Shown here: piece after piece, positions 1 through 8,672 of the stretch
Layout of the letters: each line of letters opens with the position of its first letter
Position numbering within the stretch: position 1 is the stretch's first letter
Source: Hamiltosporidium magnivora
Taxonomy: Eukaryota > Microsporidia > Dubosqiidae
Assembly: GCA_004325065.1 (NCBI GenBank)
Contig: PITI01000539.1
Coordinates: forward strand, 1 to 11,130
Length of the DNA stretch: 11,130 bases
Direction of reading: 5' to 3'
Notes under the pieces: generated by a model
Databases searched by the model: none
Seen by the model: only the letters and a program-made list of their open reading frames with translations
Told to the model about the DNA's origin: nothing
Position numbers and translations under genes: made by a program

Positions 1-1
1 T

Positions 2-345
2 AGCAGGCTATATCAGTCGCTGTAAATTTCGACGCCTAGGTCGACTACATATAAGCCTCGAGATATATCTTAGCATAAAGTCCACTTTACTTCAAAAAAT
101 GTAGAATTTGTGGAAGACTTATGGTCTCAAGAGGAGTTCGGAGTAGGTTATGATCTACGATTACACACCAAGCAAATAACTAAGGCAACTGGTTTGTCGA
201 TTAAACAGGTTCTACATATATTTTGAATGAAAAGGCAGGAATTTAAGTATCCTGGTGGATACCTTACGAATGTAAAAGAGAAGTGTTTGATCGTGAAAGA
301 TGGAAATTTATAGTAAATGAGGCTAGAGCTCTTAATGAGCCATAA
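2..345 (+). pseudogene. Decayed ORF, C-terminal part, family unknown (probable mobile-element relic)
   Basis: The window opens inside a broken coding region. Frame 2 reads protein-like sequence from about base 74 to 310, interrupted by TAA at 23, TAG at 71 and TGA at 224. Near base 285 the signal passes to frame 1, which reads DRERWKFIVNEARALNEP and ends at TAA 343-345. The frame-2 part contains a helix-turn-helix-like stretch (KQITKATGLSIKQVLHIF, bases 170-223), then FKYPGGYL (bases 242-265). The DRxxW...A tail resembles C-terminal tails of some retrotransposon proteins, but I cannot name the family. DNA here is clearly richer in G+C than the rest of the window (28 of the first 60 bases, against roughly one fifth in the spacers), which suggests a foreign or younger insertion. 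The upstream part lies outside the window. Relic status is well supported; identity is not. Confidence 0.55.
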
Positions 346-952
346 TTCCATTGAGTAAGTAAGTGGACATCTTTGAAGTATCAGGGGTGTGTTGATATAT
401 GTTAAACCTAGAACTGCGTTAATGTCATGAAAACAATAAAAACCGTATCACTTTATTAAAAAGATGTGATATTAGTTTTAAAATTATATTTCTAGTAGTA
501 AATAATTGCAATAGAAAGGTATATACTACCTCGGTAACGAATTCAATATAAAATGAAATATGTATTCAAATATATACTGATGCCTGGTGATAATTTTAAA
601 CTATATTATGTATTCCATAGTTTAAATTCGTATCAAATTTTAATTGCTAATGAAAAATATTTTACCTATGATTGATTAAAATCGACTTGGAATTTTAAAT
701 TTTCTTTTCGTTGGTATTTTTCAGGTTTGAATTAAGATACACCCGAAGAACAAAAACAATTCCTTTTCATTGAATAATAAAAAAACCAAGACACTGGCGA
801 AGTTATGGAGCATATATGATCTGTGTTTCAGCCTTGAAAAAAACGAGCTAAAAATAGAAAAATCATTTTGTTTTGTGTTTATTTTTCTTTTAAGACATAA
901 CAAATATGGTTTATTTCTTTTTAGTTTTAACTCTTAGCGGTTCTGAAATCGA
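346..952. other. Intergenic spacer, no supported gene
   Basis: The first 80-100 bases still have the higher G+C of the relic on the left and may be its untranslated tail; from about 440 the sequence falls to the AT-rich background. A 60-codon minus-strand ORF (721-903) has a phenylalanine-rich, uninformative composition and I do not support it. A 9-bp inverted repeat (595-603 with 618-626) is of a kind expected by chance in such DNA. Confidence 0.5.
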
Positions 953-1300
953 TTATATCATATCTGGCTTTGTTCTAAGAATAAATTCAATGCCAATAAA
1001 CTGAAAAATTTTGAAACAAAATATATTTTTACTTAAAATTTTTTCCTGTTTGATATAAGATAAGATAGAGAAATATATCTTAATTTCAAAAGACCATATT
1101 GTTTGTGAATTATTTACCAAATACAGAGTTTTTACCCTGTATTCGTTTAATATATCATACTTGAAATTTCTTAACCACTTAGTCTTTTGTTTTGTACAAG
1201 GGTTTATAATTTTATTTACAGTAGTATTTTGGTTTTCGGAAGAAATATGTTTTTGTGTTTTTTTAATTGCAAATTTGTTCATTTTGAAACCTATATACAT
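953..1300 (-). CDS. Doubtful hypothetical protein, 115 aa
   Basis: This is an uninterrupted minus-strand ORF of 115 codons with a second possible start at Met7 (base 1282). In sequence of about 25% G+C, where roughly one codon in eleven should be a stop, an ORF this long should be rare by chance in 11 kb (my rough estimate is well below one), so it deserves listing. The product is basic and rich in Lys, Asn and Ile. The N-terminal half is polar; the C-terminal third alternates hydrophobic and charged residues without a clear membrane helix. I recognise no motif. No clear TATA-like element or polyadenylation signal stands out. It may be a small orphan gene, a gene fragment or a chance ORF. Confidence 0.3.
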   Translation of the reverse strand: MYIGFKMNKFAIKKTQKHISSENQNTTVNKIINPCTKQKTKWLRNFKYDILNEYRVKTLYLVNNSQTIWSFEIKIYFSILSYIKQEKILSKNIFCFKIFQFIGIEFILRTKPDMI

Positions 1301-2230
1301 TTTGTATATTTTCTAAAAACTGAATTTGATGATATCGATTAAAATTTTATGTTTAAATATTTATATTTAATTTCTGATATTTGCTTTAATATATCAGTTT
1401 AATGACTATATAATTTTCTTTAATGTTTAAATTTGCATTGGGCTCAGTGAATGTTATTCTAGAATGTATGAATGATCAAGCTGAAAGACAAATAAATTTT
1501 CAAATTAATTTAATGAAATTATTTGTTATTAAAGCTTTTTTCAATTTATTTTAGAAATCGTTTAATCATTTTTTTTTAAAAGATTAAAAACATTAATTGA
1601 TATACGAAATACTAAGTAATCTAAATTTGATTTTTATTTGTTAATATTGTATTTTTGGAAATTAAATAATTTCAATTTTATTTAAAAAAAGATCAGTGAT
1701 ATACATTTCATAATAATTTATTTCTATATTTGGATTCTCATTCAATTCAAGATTCTTATAAAATGTGTAAAAAATATTAAGATTTTGAAGACAAATGGTT
1801 TTACGTTTTTTAAAAAAATACGACTCAATGCTTTTCTATACCAAATTTTATTCCAAAGTAATTATATTTATTGTAAATCGAATAATATTTTACATTAATA
1901 TTACGATATTATGATTTTATGATTTTATTATTTTTTAGTTTGTGAAAACCTGTGATTTCTTTTTCGAAGTCACTTCAAGAAAGTTATAAAGAAATAATTC
2001 GAATCAAACCGATCATTACTTTTTATAGATATAATCTAAATAATAAGAAACGTTTTTTTTACTTCAAATTCATGTTTTGTTAACTGTCAAATCAGTTTCA
2101 AACGAAATTGACTGGTCTCAAAATTTTAAGAAAAAAATTTTTTATGTTAATTTACAATAGAAAAAATGTTATATCAATTTACTATATTAGTAAAAGTTAA
2201 AAAATTGAAAAAAAAAATTGATTTGTTCTA
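1301..2230. other. AT-rich intergenic spacer
   Basis: About 930 bases of A/T-dominated sequence with many homopolymer runs. I see no coding signal in any frame. The only small structure is a perfect 8-bp doublet (atgatttt twice, 1911-1926). A tRNA-like T-loop string (ttcgaatc, 1998-2005) lacks the flanking arm and is not part of a tRNA. Confidence 0.6.
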
Positions 2231-2242
2231 TATAAATCCAAT
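2231..2242 (+). promoter_or_regulatory. TATA-like element followed by CCAAT
   Basis: Sequence tataaat (2231-2237) runs straight into ccaat (2238-2242) just before the secreted-protein gene. It ends about 9 bases before the first ATG (2246), but 35 and 41 bases before the second and third in-frame ATGs (2273 and 2279). If it acts as a TATA box with transcription starting some 25-30 bases downstream, the first ATG would lie outside the mRNA. This favours a start at 2273 or 2279. The assignment is by position and motif only. Confidence 0.4.
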
Positions 2243-2245
2243 TAA

Positions 2246-3091
2246 ATGATATATAATAAAACGATTCTGACCATGCAAATGCTAAAGTATTTCGAGATTT
2301 TATTGTTTTGTAGTTCTTTGTTTTGTTCGACTTCAAATGATACGTCTACTGATAATAAAGAATATAAACAAATAAAACACATTATGTTGCAGTTTAACAA
2401 TTTGAAACATTTTGATGACATATATGTCTTGTGTAGAGATAATCTTAGTTTTTTTTCAGATTTGATTCCAATTTCACCATTACACGTTTATATATGTTGC
2501 ATAGAATCTTTAAATGTTGTTGCGTGGAAAGAATTAGTTAATATGAAAGAAGTTTTTAATTACACTTCAACAGATGAAGATGTATCTATAGAAGGAAACT
2601 ATACCAAAATAATCAAATTAAATGATGATGGAATCCCATTCGTAAAAAATAGAGATGAAGAATATTATTATACATTTGATAGTGAAAGAACGGATAAACA
2701 AGAAAGAATTACGGAGATAGCTAAGTATATTCATAATATGTTTAAAAATTTAAGAAACTTTGATAATATGAACCAAAATCTTGCTTCTTCCGCTAATGAT
2801 TATCAAAAAAACGACGATTCTTTTGAAAAAAATTTACTGAACAAAAAAATTATTATTCTGCTATCTGATTCGGAACCGGGAATTAAAGATACTGAGAAAA
2901 TTCAAAGATTTCTACAAGATTCCAATGAAGAAGAGAATAATACTTTAATAATTTATATATTTGAAAACACTTATACTGAAGTGTCTGAAAACATTTGTAC
3001 TGAAATGTCTGAAAACTATGTGAATCTTTATCAAGATCGGTATCCTACTTCAAGGTTATACAGTAACAGACAAATTATGGAAAATCCGTAA
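2246..3091 (+). CDS. Probable secreted protein, up to 281 aa, possible vWA-like C-terminal half
   Basis: This is an intact ORF, easily the longest in the window. In-frame ATGs occur at codons 1, 10 and 12. Starting at Met12 gives a textbook signal peptide: one Lys, then a hydrophobic run (about residues 17-27, FEILLFCSSLFC) and a Ser/Thr/Asn-rich stretch with likely cleavage near residues 27-30. The upstream TATA-like element also favours Met10 or Met12. No further membrane helix is evident, so export or surface exposure is inferred. Residues 150-200 are charged and probably helical. Residues 199-212 (NKKIIILLSDSEPG), a helix-like segment (215-226) and a second beta-like strand (233-240, TLIIYIF) follow the order of the back half of a von Willebrand A domain. 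The front-half DxSxS metal site is not evident. Residues 243-258 form two 8-residue repeats. I know no named homologue. Host-facing secreted orphans of this kind are common in microsporidia. Confidence 0.85.
   Translation: MIYNKTILTMQMLKYFEILLFCSSLFCSTSNDTSTDNKEYKQIKHIMLQFNNLKHFDDIYVLCRDNLSFFSDLIPISPLHVYICCIESLNVVAWKELVNMKEVFNYTSTDEDVSIEGNYTKIIKLNDDGIPFVKNRDEEYYYTFDSERTDKQERITEIAKYIHNMFKNLRNFDNMNQNLASSANDYQKNDDSFEKNLLNKKIIILLSDSEPGIKDTEKIQRFLQDSNEEENNTLIIYIFENTYTEVSENICTEMSENYVNLYQDRYPTSRLYSNRQIMENP
2972..3019 (+). repeat. In-frame 24-bp tandem duplication (two 8-aa units)
   Basis: Residues 243-250 (YTEVSENI) and 251-258 (CTEMSENY) of the secreted protein are two adjacent copies of the same 24-base unit, differing at a few bases. 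The core shared by both is TE-x-SEN. The unit length keeps frame. A third copy is not visible. Such small in-frame repeats can vary in number between strains. Confidence 0.8.
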
Positions 3092-3092
3092 A

Positions 3093-3098
3093 AATAAA
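3093..3098 (+). terminator. Probable polyadenylation signal AATAAA
   Basis: AATAAA begins two bases after the TAA stop (3089-3091) of the secreted-protein gene and is followed by a T-run. A polyadenylation signal touching or overlapping the stop codon is typical of compact microsporidian genes. In such AT-rich DNA the hexamer also arises by chance, so position is the main support. Confidence 0.45.
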
Positions 3099-3476
3099 CA
3101 TTTTTTTTAAGAATACTTTAATCGATTTTTTATAATATTTGCAGAAATTTAAGCTTTTTGCTCGAATTGGGTTTAATATTTACTTAAAAGGTGTATTGTT
3201 TGATTAATTACAAATTTAAAGGGCTTGTAATATCATCGAGCATATTCTCAATATTAAAAGTATAGCTGCCAAGCTTTATCAATTATGATCAATTTTTTTA
3301 TAATTTTACGCGTAAATTATCTCCATTCTTCTTTTAGAGCTTTTTTTAAATTTATTGGCGTATATTTTTTTCTTATTCTATAGAATACGAATGAGTAGGA
3401 AAATATTGAAATCATAATTGGGCTCTATAAATACGGAAATATGTGCAAGGTTTATCTACAAAAAAACCGTGTAAGT

Positions 3477-4730
3477 TTAAAAGTGCGGCTTTACATATTC
3501 GCATCGCTTTGAGAAAAGGCAATTTAATACATTGATATAGACCAATATAGTTTTAAAGATATTTTTTTGCTTTAAAAATAATAAAAATATTTTACTTTCA
3601 CTTTGTAGAAGATTTCCATAAATTTTTCTTACAAAAGCCAACAATCTTATTAATTTTAGAAAATCGATCGGTAATAAAATAGTCGTTTGGAACTCGATTA
3701 AAAAATTCGGTTTATCTGAAACTCATTCAAGCACCATCATTTTTCACATAGATCTAACGTTTTTTTTAAATAAACACTAAAGTCATAAGACTTTCTTTTT
3801 TAACTTTTTTACTGAATGCGTTTTTATTATTTTAATGTCACTTCTACATTCTCCTATCTTAAATATTATAGAATCTCCTTGATACGTAGTAGGTTCTTGT
3901 AATTCAATGTTTTTTAGAGACAACAGCAAATGCTTTCTGAAAGGCTTTGAATCATCTCGCTTTATGTCTGATTATAACAAGCCTAATCTAATTGAATAAT
4001 TTGGGTTTTTTTGGCTTGATATTCTTTACCCGTTGCTAATTTGCAATCATGCTTCGATAATATCACAGAAATTGTTATTAATTTTGAAAAATGTTTTCTT
4101 CTTTTATATAGAAAGAAATATTCTGGTCGACAATATTCGTTTACCATGTTAGTTGCAGACACATTTCAGTTGTTTTAAGCTAAAAATATTGCGCCTGTTT
4201 AAGAAATTAAGCTATTAATGTGCGTTCTTGCTGATTTTGTTCCTTTTACTTGTATCTATAGTAAATAAAAACTTGGTATGAATTTATAAATTTGCTTTAT
4301 CCGTTTTATCAATGAAGTCTTTCGAAAATCAACGAAATCCACAAATTTTTTTCCTGACTAATTTAGATTTATTAGCAGAATAATGCCATTACACTTCAGG
4401 GACAAATAAACTTGCAATTCATTTCTTTTTTGTAACTATCTATGTTATGCTCGCCTAACCCGGCCGTATCAATGATGATTGCCAAGTGCTTCAGATTTTG
4501 TTTATATAATCAGAAATATATAACAGCCAATGTATTTTAGGCAAATTTATAGCACCTTCATTTTATTTTCCGATTGTCAACATCTGTGATTTATAATATA
4601 CCGCTTTCGGCGTAGATATTCGCGAACGGTTATGAAAAAAAATTTCTGATTTCACGATTCCTTGAAATAAATTCTCGGTCTTTAGATGCCCAAACGCTTT
4701 ACAATTCATGTTTTTCTTGATCAGTTTCAT
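3477..4730 (-). pseudogene. Possible heavily decayed ORF, unidentified
   Basis: This block is visibly richer in G+C than the spacers around it (for example 4440-4490 and 4600-4640). One minus-strand frame starts at an ATG at 4730 with 55 open codons (MKLIKKNMNCKAFGHL...). The same frame holds a 62-codon open stretch (3971-3786, including the protein-like TYQGDSIIFKIGECRSDIK) and an 81-codon stretch (3722-3477). By hand I count about half as many stops in this frame as composition predicts, but there are still around twenty, so if it was a gene it is long dead. Another frame has a short stretch reading IDTAGLGE (4473-4450). I recognise no family and cannot exclude compositional chance. Confidence 0.25.
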
Positions 4731-5702
4731 TTTGATTAAAATTTTATTTGGAAAAAAACAAGATTGTTTTTTGGTTCTTAAATATGAAATGAATAATACC
4801 CGATATATTCTGAAAATTAAGTAAAAAATATCATTAAATATAAAATTTTTTTACTCGGTATTTAACTTGGTTTAAAAATGGCCCGAGATACGTTGGAAAA
4901 GTATTATTAAAAAATATATTTAAGCTTTAATTAATTTTATTAATTATAAGATTTTATAAAAAATTCCTTAAAAATATGTCAACAAAGGCTTCTTTTGAAT
5001 TTAGTCGTTTTTTGATAGATTTCTATATTGTACATAAAAATAGTATAATGTATTTCAAATTATACATTCTATTTAAATAGATTTTTTAAAGAATTTGAAA
5101 AATACTGTCTAATATCTTAACAGGTCGATGAAAAATTTCTTATTAAATAGCTGACCAATAAAAATATTGTGAAAAATTAAAATAATCACAAAATAATTGC
5201 TTATTTCGCTATATAAGACTCGAAGTATATTTTTTTTTTGTAAAATACCTTTTGCAAATCTCCTTTGAACTTTAAATATATTTAACACATAAATGTATTA
5301 GACATGAATAAAAAATTAAAGATATATGACTTACTTGAATCTTAGAACAGTTTACCCACATTTAAAATCCTAATTATATTCTATTGATCCTAAAGAGTAT
5401 ATCTAGCATTAAAAATAACCCGTGTTTTAAATGGTTGAATCTACGTAAATTTTAAATAAACTCTGAAAATATTACGTAATTTAGATTTCAACAATATTTT
5501 ACATTGAATCATCACATATTTTTTATTTTCAGTTATTTTTAGTTGATGAAACTAATGATTTTATTTAATTCTTAAGTAAATATATGGAGAAGCACAAATT
5601 TCGATTCCAACTTATTAGAATATCAAGTCATAAAAATCTCAAGAGTATATCTGATTTATGGTGGGGAGAGGATAATCACTTTAAAAACTATCTGGTGCGA
5701 AA
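4731..5702. other. AT-rich intergenic spacer
   Basis: Roughly 970 bases dominated by A/T homopolymers. I see no open frame of note, no RNA gene and no repeat worth listing. Base composition rises slightly only after about 5640, where the broken reading frame on the right begins. Confidence 0.6.
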
Positions 5703-6173
5703 TTAGTAGTAGAATTGGTATGAAATTAATTGTTGCCATTTTTGTAGAATATAAACCATACTGAAGCCATAGTAAAATCCTATATAATCCCGAGTTACCA
5801 CCGATTAAAAAAACAAATGATAAACTTTCATTTGTTCAATATCGATACCTAAAGGTAAATGAGGAATAGATAAGTAAGTACGTATATCTGATATTAATAA
5901 TTGCACATTTAAAAACATCACATTTAGAAAACTTATTAAAAAATTCTTGACGTTAAGCAATTTAATGATACTTTTATAATAATATAAAACTAGGGATTTA
6001 CAATACACTTTCATATATTAAAAGCATATCTCTTTATTGTACCTCCTTTTAACAACTATTCTATAAGCTACTTCTGCCAATCTTTCGATATCAGACGCGT
6101 AAGTTGAAAAACGGGCTTGGTTAATATGAATAGAATTTATTGGTAGGTATGGTAAATTTGTAACAAAAAGCCA
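5703..6173 (-). pseudogene. Broken ORF with an internally repeated LPxLP motif, family unknown
   Basis: A single minus-strand frame runs from 6173 to the stop at 5705-5703, about 156 codons, with only two internal stops (TAA 6020-6018 and TAA 5807-5805). About 14 would be expected at this base composition. The upstream part (6173-6021) looks protein-like, e.g. ARFSTYASDIERLAEVAYRI. The middle part (6014-5808) is a 69-codon ORF, and 33 more codons follow the second stop. Two segments resemble each other: LPYLPINSIHINQ near 6153-6115 and IPHLPLGIDIEQ near 5863-5828, which suggests an internal duplication or a two-repeat domain. No start codon with a convincing promoter is visible. I do not recognise the family. 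It lies just upstream of, and opposite to, the retrotransposon fossil, and may be part of another element or a dead host gene. Confidence 0.4.
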
Positions 6174-6269
6174 TTAAATACATTTTATAACATTACACCA
6201 AATTTATATAAATTCTTAGTCGGATTAGGTGAATTAAAATGAAGTATTTTATTACTTCTTCTATTACAG

Positions 6270-7810
6270 ATATGAACACCGAAAGCATCATTATTTATTT
6301 TCTTTGATCTTTGATAAAAATGAATTTTAAAAGTACATTCAAAATATACTTTAAAACGTGAGTCTATTGTGACAAATCCGGACTTTGATAACTATTCATG
6401 ACAATAAAGATCTTAAAAAAGATTTAATTGTAAAAAATTAGATTTTGCAAGAATTGCAAATTTTAAATACAATAATATATTAGATTGAAACATCCTTATT
6501 TAAAGATATATGCATTGATTTTGATTTTAAGAAGTCGAGGAATTTGTATAGTCTCTGATGACACTAATATTTCTAGATATGATTTAGTGCTTACAAATAC
6601 CTTGGAATAATACAAGAAAACGGAGCGAAAGCAATACAAAAATAATATGAACAAGCAAATATAAACTAATATATAAGGTTAAAAATCACTGGCTTATAAG
6701 ATTAAATCATAATTTTTTTTTGATTAATCAACATGTTATTTCGTTAGCTAAATACCATATAAAAGCGTTTTAACTTGGAACGTCTGGCTTTTCTAAGTTA
6801 GATGATGAATTATACTAGTGAATAACAAGATATATCTTCAGCTCAGGGTGTGAAATAAGTTTTTATCATGCTAGAACAGAACCTGGAATAGGCCTAAAAT
6901 TTTTAAAGTATAAAGCGAACATAGGCTTCTAAAACTTTTGAACTGTCTGTAAAATAACATAGAAATTTCAACAAGAATAGCAGCAATTCTAAAGAATGAG
7001 AACCGTAACAAAAATCGACATGTTAAGCAGAGACTTCTCAGAGGCTAATATAGATGGGATGAAGAAAACAAAAAAATAGAAGAAGTGGGGATAGCATAAT
7101 TATATAACACAATACAAAATGAAAACAGCATTCTAGCTTGTATAATGTTAGAAATGAATGAAGCTGTATGTGTTATTATCATAAAAAAAAGATTGAAGAC
7201 AAATGTTTAAAGTCGAGCGCTTAAGAAAAATCTTTTGCCATACATGATAAATCTGCATTCCGATGAGCAGAAAAATGTGCGAAACTTTCATCAATATCTT
7301 GATACGGAAAATATATGGAAAAACAATATGAACTGGATCACAAAAACTTTAAAGGGCGGCATAATACGATCTCATAGTAATTACATTGGTTTCTACCAAA
7401 TAAATAGATGTAAGCCCAAAACCACATATTAACATTCAATCTCACAAGAAGGTCTTGAAAAAGAAAACCCAGAGTTGAAATTAGAAATGAGACTTCTTGA
7501 AAGCATCAATAATAGACCCGATACTTATTTTAGTTTTGAGAAAAAAAATAGAATCGTGGTCATTAAATGAGATTCACACCTCGATATTTAGTTTAAATAG
7601 TTTAATCGGAAACACATGAGAGATAATCTATAAACTAAGTAATTGAGGTTTTTTCTATGTATATTATTTCAATAATCTCTTTTTGTGATTAATTGGGGAA
7701 TTCTGCTACAAAATACGACAAATTGTGTGTTAAAAAAGCCTGAAAAGCTAACATATGTATAATATATAACCAGAAAAACTTTGGTGAACATTTTATATAC
7801 AAAATAATAC
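6270..7810 (+). pseudogene. Fossil non-LTR retrotransposon, R4/Dong-like: reverse transcriptase plus restriction-like endonuclease
   Basis: The coding signal is scattered over three frames with many stops, but its order matches one protein. Frame 1: a worn catalytic-loop region (IHDN, 6394-6405), IDFDFKKS (6514-6537) and YKYLGII (6592-6612), which are the palm and following conserved block of non-LTR reverse transcriptases. Frame 3: INQHVISL (6723-6746), KLDDE (6795-6809) and EPGIGLKF (6879-6902), matching the thumb-region pattern IN..A....Y / LD.. / LPR...GRGL. Frame 2: STRIAAILK (6968-6994), YRWDEE (7049-7066), a 65-codon ORF (7235-7432), HSISQE (7433-7450) and NNRPD (7508-7522). RPD followed by 14 residues and then a charged residue fits the K/RPDX12-14E site of the restriction-like endonuclease, here with Lys (7565-7567) instead of Glu and a stop right after. 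NWGIL (7691-7705) is a further C-terminal match. The element is dead. The 5' end and both boundaries are uncertain. Family matching is from memory of conserved motifs. Confidence 0.72.
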
Positions 7811-8240
7811 TTGGCTAAGATCAACTGCCAAATACCCATTCCTATTTTATAAAATCAACAGACCAGGATATTATGTTGAGCAAGTAAAAACAAAAAATAT
7901 ATTATACATTATTTAAAACCGGGCAACCAAATTGAGAAGATTGACGATCAATATAAATCCAAGATTCAGAAGTACAGGATTAAATATTTGAAAGAGATGG
8001 AAATATTATTTTACCCCGAATTTCATCATCCTAAAGACTTAAATATTATATATATAATTCTTAATTCCGTAAAAGGTATTTCATTGCGGAATATAAATTT
8101 TATTTATAAAAATTAAAATATAAAGACAAATTTAGGAATAAAATTTCTATTTTATATCAGAAATACATTTATTCTACAAATATATAAGATAAACAAAGGC
8201 ATTGAATAATTTTAAGATAAATTATTTAATTCTAATCTTT
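7811..8240. other. Spacer after the retrotransposon fossil
   Basis: A 78-codon stretch without stops (7880-8113, plus strand, same frame as the end of the fossil) lies here, with an internal ATG at 7998. It reads as lysine- and isoleucine-rich sequence with no recognisable motif. One open stretch of this length is about what chance gives in the window, so I do not call a gene. It could be the tail or 3' untranslated part of the element. Sequence after 8040 is plain AT-rich. Confidence 0.4.
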
Positions 8241-8276
8241 TTTTTAATATTTTTAATATTTTTAATATTTTTAATA
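8241..8276. repeat. Minisatellite, 9-bp unit, four perfect copies
   Basis: The unit tttttaata is repeated four times without error from 8241 to 8276. It sits in non-coding AT-rich sequence between the retrotransposon fossil and the homeobox gene. Perfect copies suggest recent replication slippage and probable length variation between isolates. Confidence 0.9.
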
Positions 8277-8672
8277 TCTAATCAGACTCTTGATATCTTA
8301 ATTTTTTACTAAATATATTTTGGGTGAGCAACCTGAAAACCTTAGTTTTAAATACACAATTTCGATAAATATTTCTAATTATTTAAAACTTTCAGAATAT
8401 TTTTTCAAGTGAAAAAATAATACTTTATAATCAATATTTTCAGTGTAAAATAAATTATTATTTATCAAAGTATTGATAAGATAGATAAAATATTTTTGGA
8501 TTATTTTATGATTTTGACAGTGAAATTTCTGGTAATAAGTTGGAATTTTAAACAATAAACAAGATTATTATTGTCCATTCTGTGATTTTTTACATTTTAT
8601 ATTGTCAAACTGAAATTAAAGAAAAGGATATATTTACAAACCAAAAATATTAAATAAAATAAAAATCATAGT
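8277..8672. other. AT-rich spacer, 3' side of the homeobox gene
   Basis: About 400 bases with no open frame of note and no RNA gene. It includes the downstream flank of the minus-strand homeobox gene. No canonical AATAAA is seen on the minus strand just after its stop, only T-rich runs. Confidence 0.55.

Noticed and set aside
148..351. 67-codon minus-strand ORF
   Set aside because: It is the antisense shadow of the plus-strand relic at 2-345, which has the more protein-like reading.
595..626. 9-bp inverted repeat with a 14-base loop
   Set aside because: Many such hairpins are expected by chance in DNA this AT-rich, and nothing nearby suggests a function.
721..903. 60-codon minus-strand ORF
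   Set aside because: It is short and Phe/Leu-rich with no motif, and its length is expected by chance in this composition.
1998..2005. ttcgaatc as a tRNA T-loop
   Set aside because: There are no paired T-arm bases around it and no matching D-arm, anticodon arm or acceptor stem.
4450..4473. IDTAGLGE on the minus strand as a GTPase G3-like motif
   Set aside because: There is no P-loop upstream and no NKxD downstream in any frame. The stretch is short and lies in a different frame from the surrounding open stretches.
5805..6014. 69-codon minus-strand ORF as a stand-alone gene
   Set aside because: The same frame is protein-like both before its ATG and after its stop, so it reads as part of a larger broken frame.
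7235..7432. 65-codon plus-strand ORF as an independent gene
   Set aside because: It opens at TTG, not ATG, and its neighbours in the same frame continue the retrotransposon protein; it is an interior piece of the fossil.
7880..8113. 78-codon open stretch after the fossil
   Set aside because: It has no start codon near its beginning and no motif, and about one stretch this long is expected by chance in the window.
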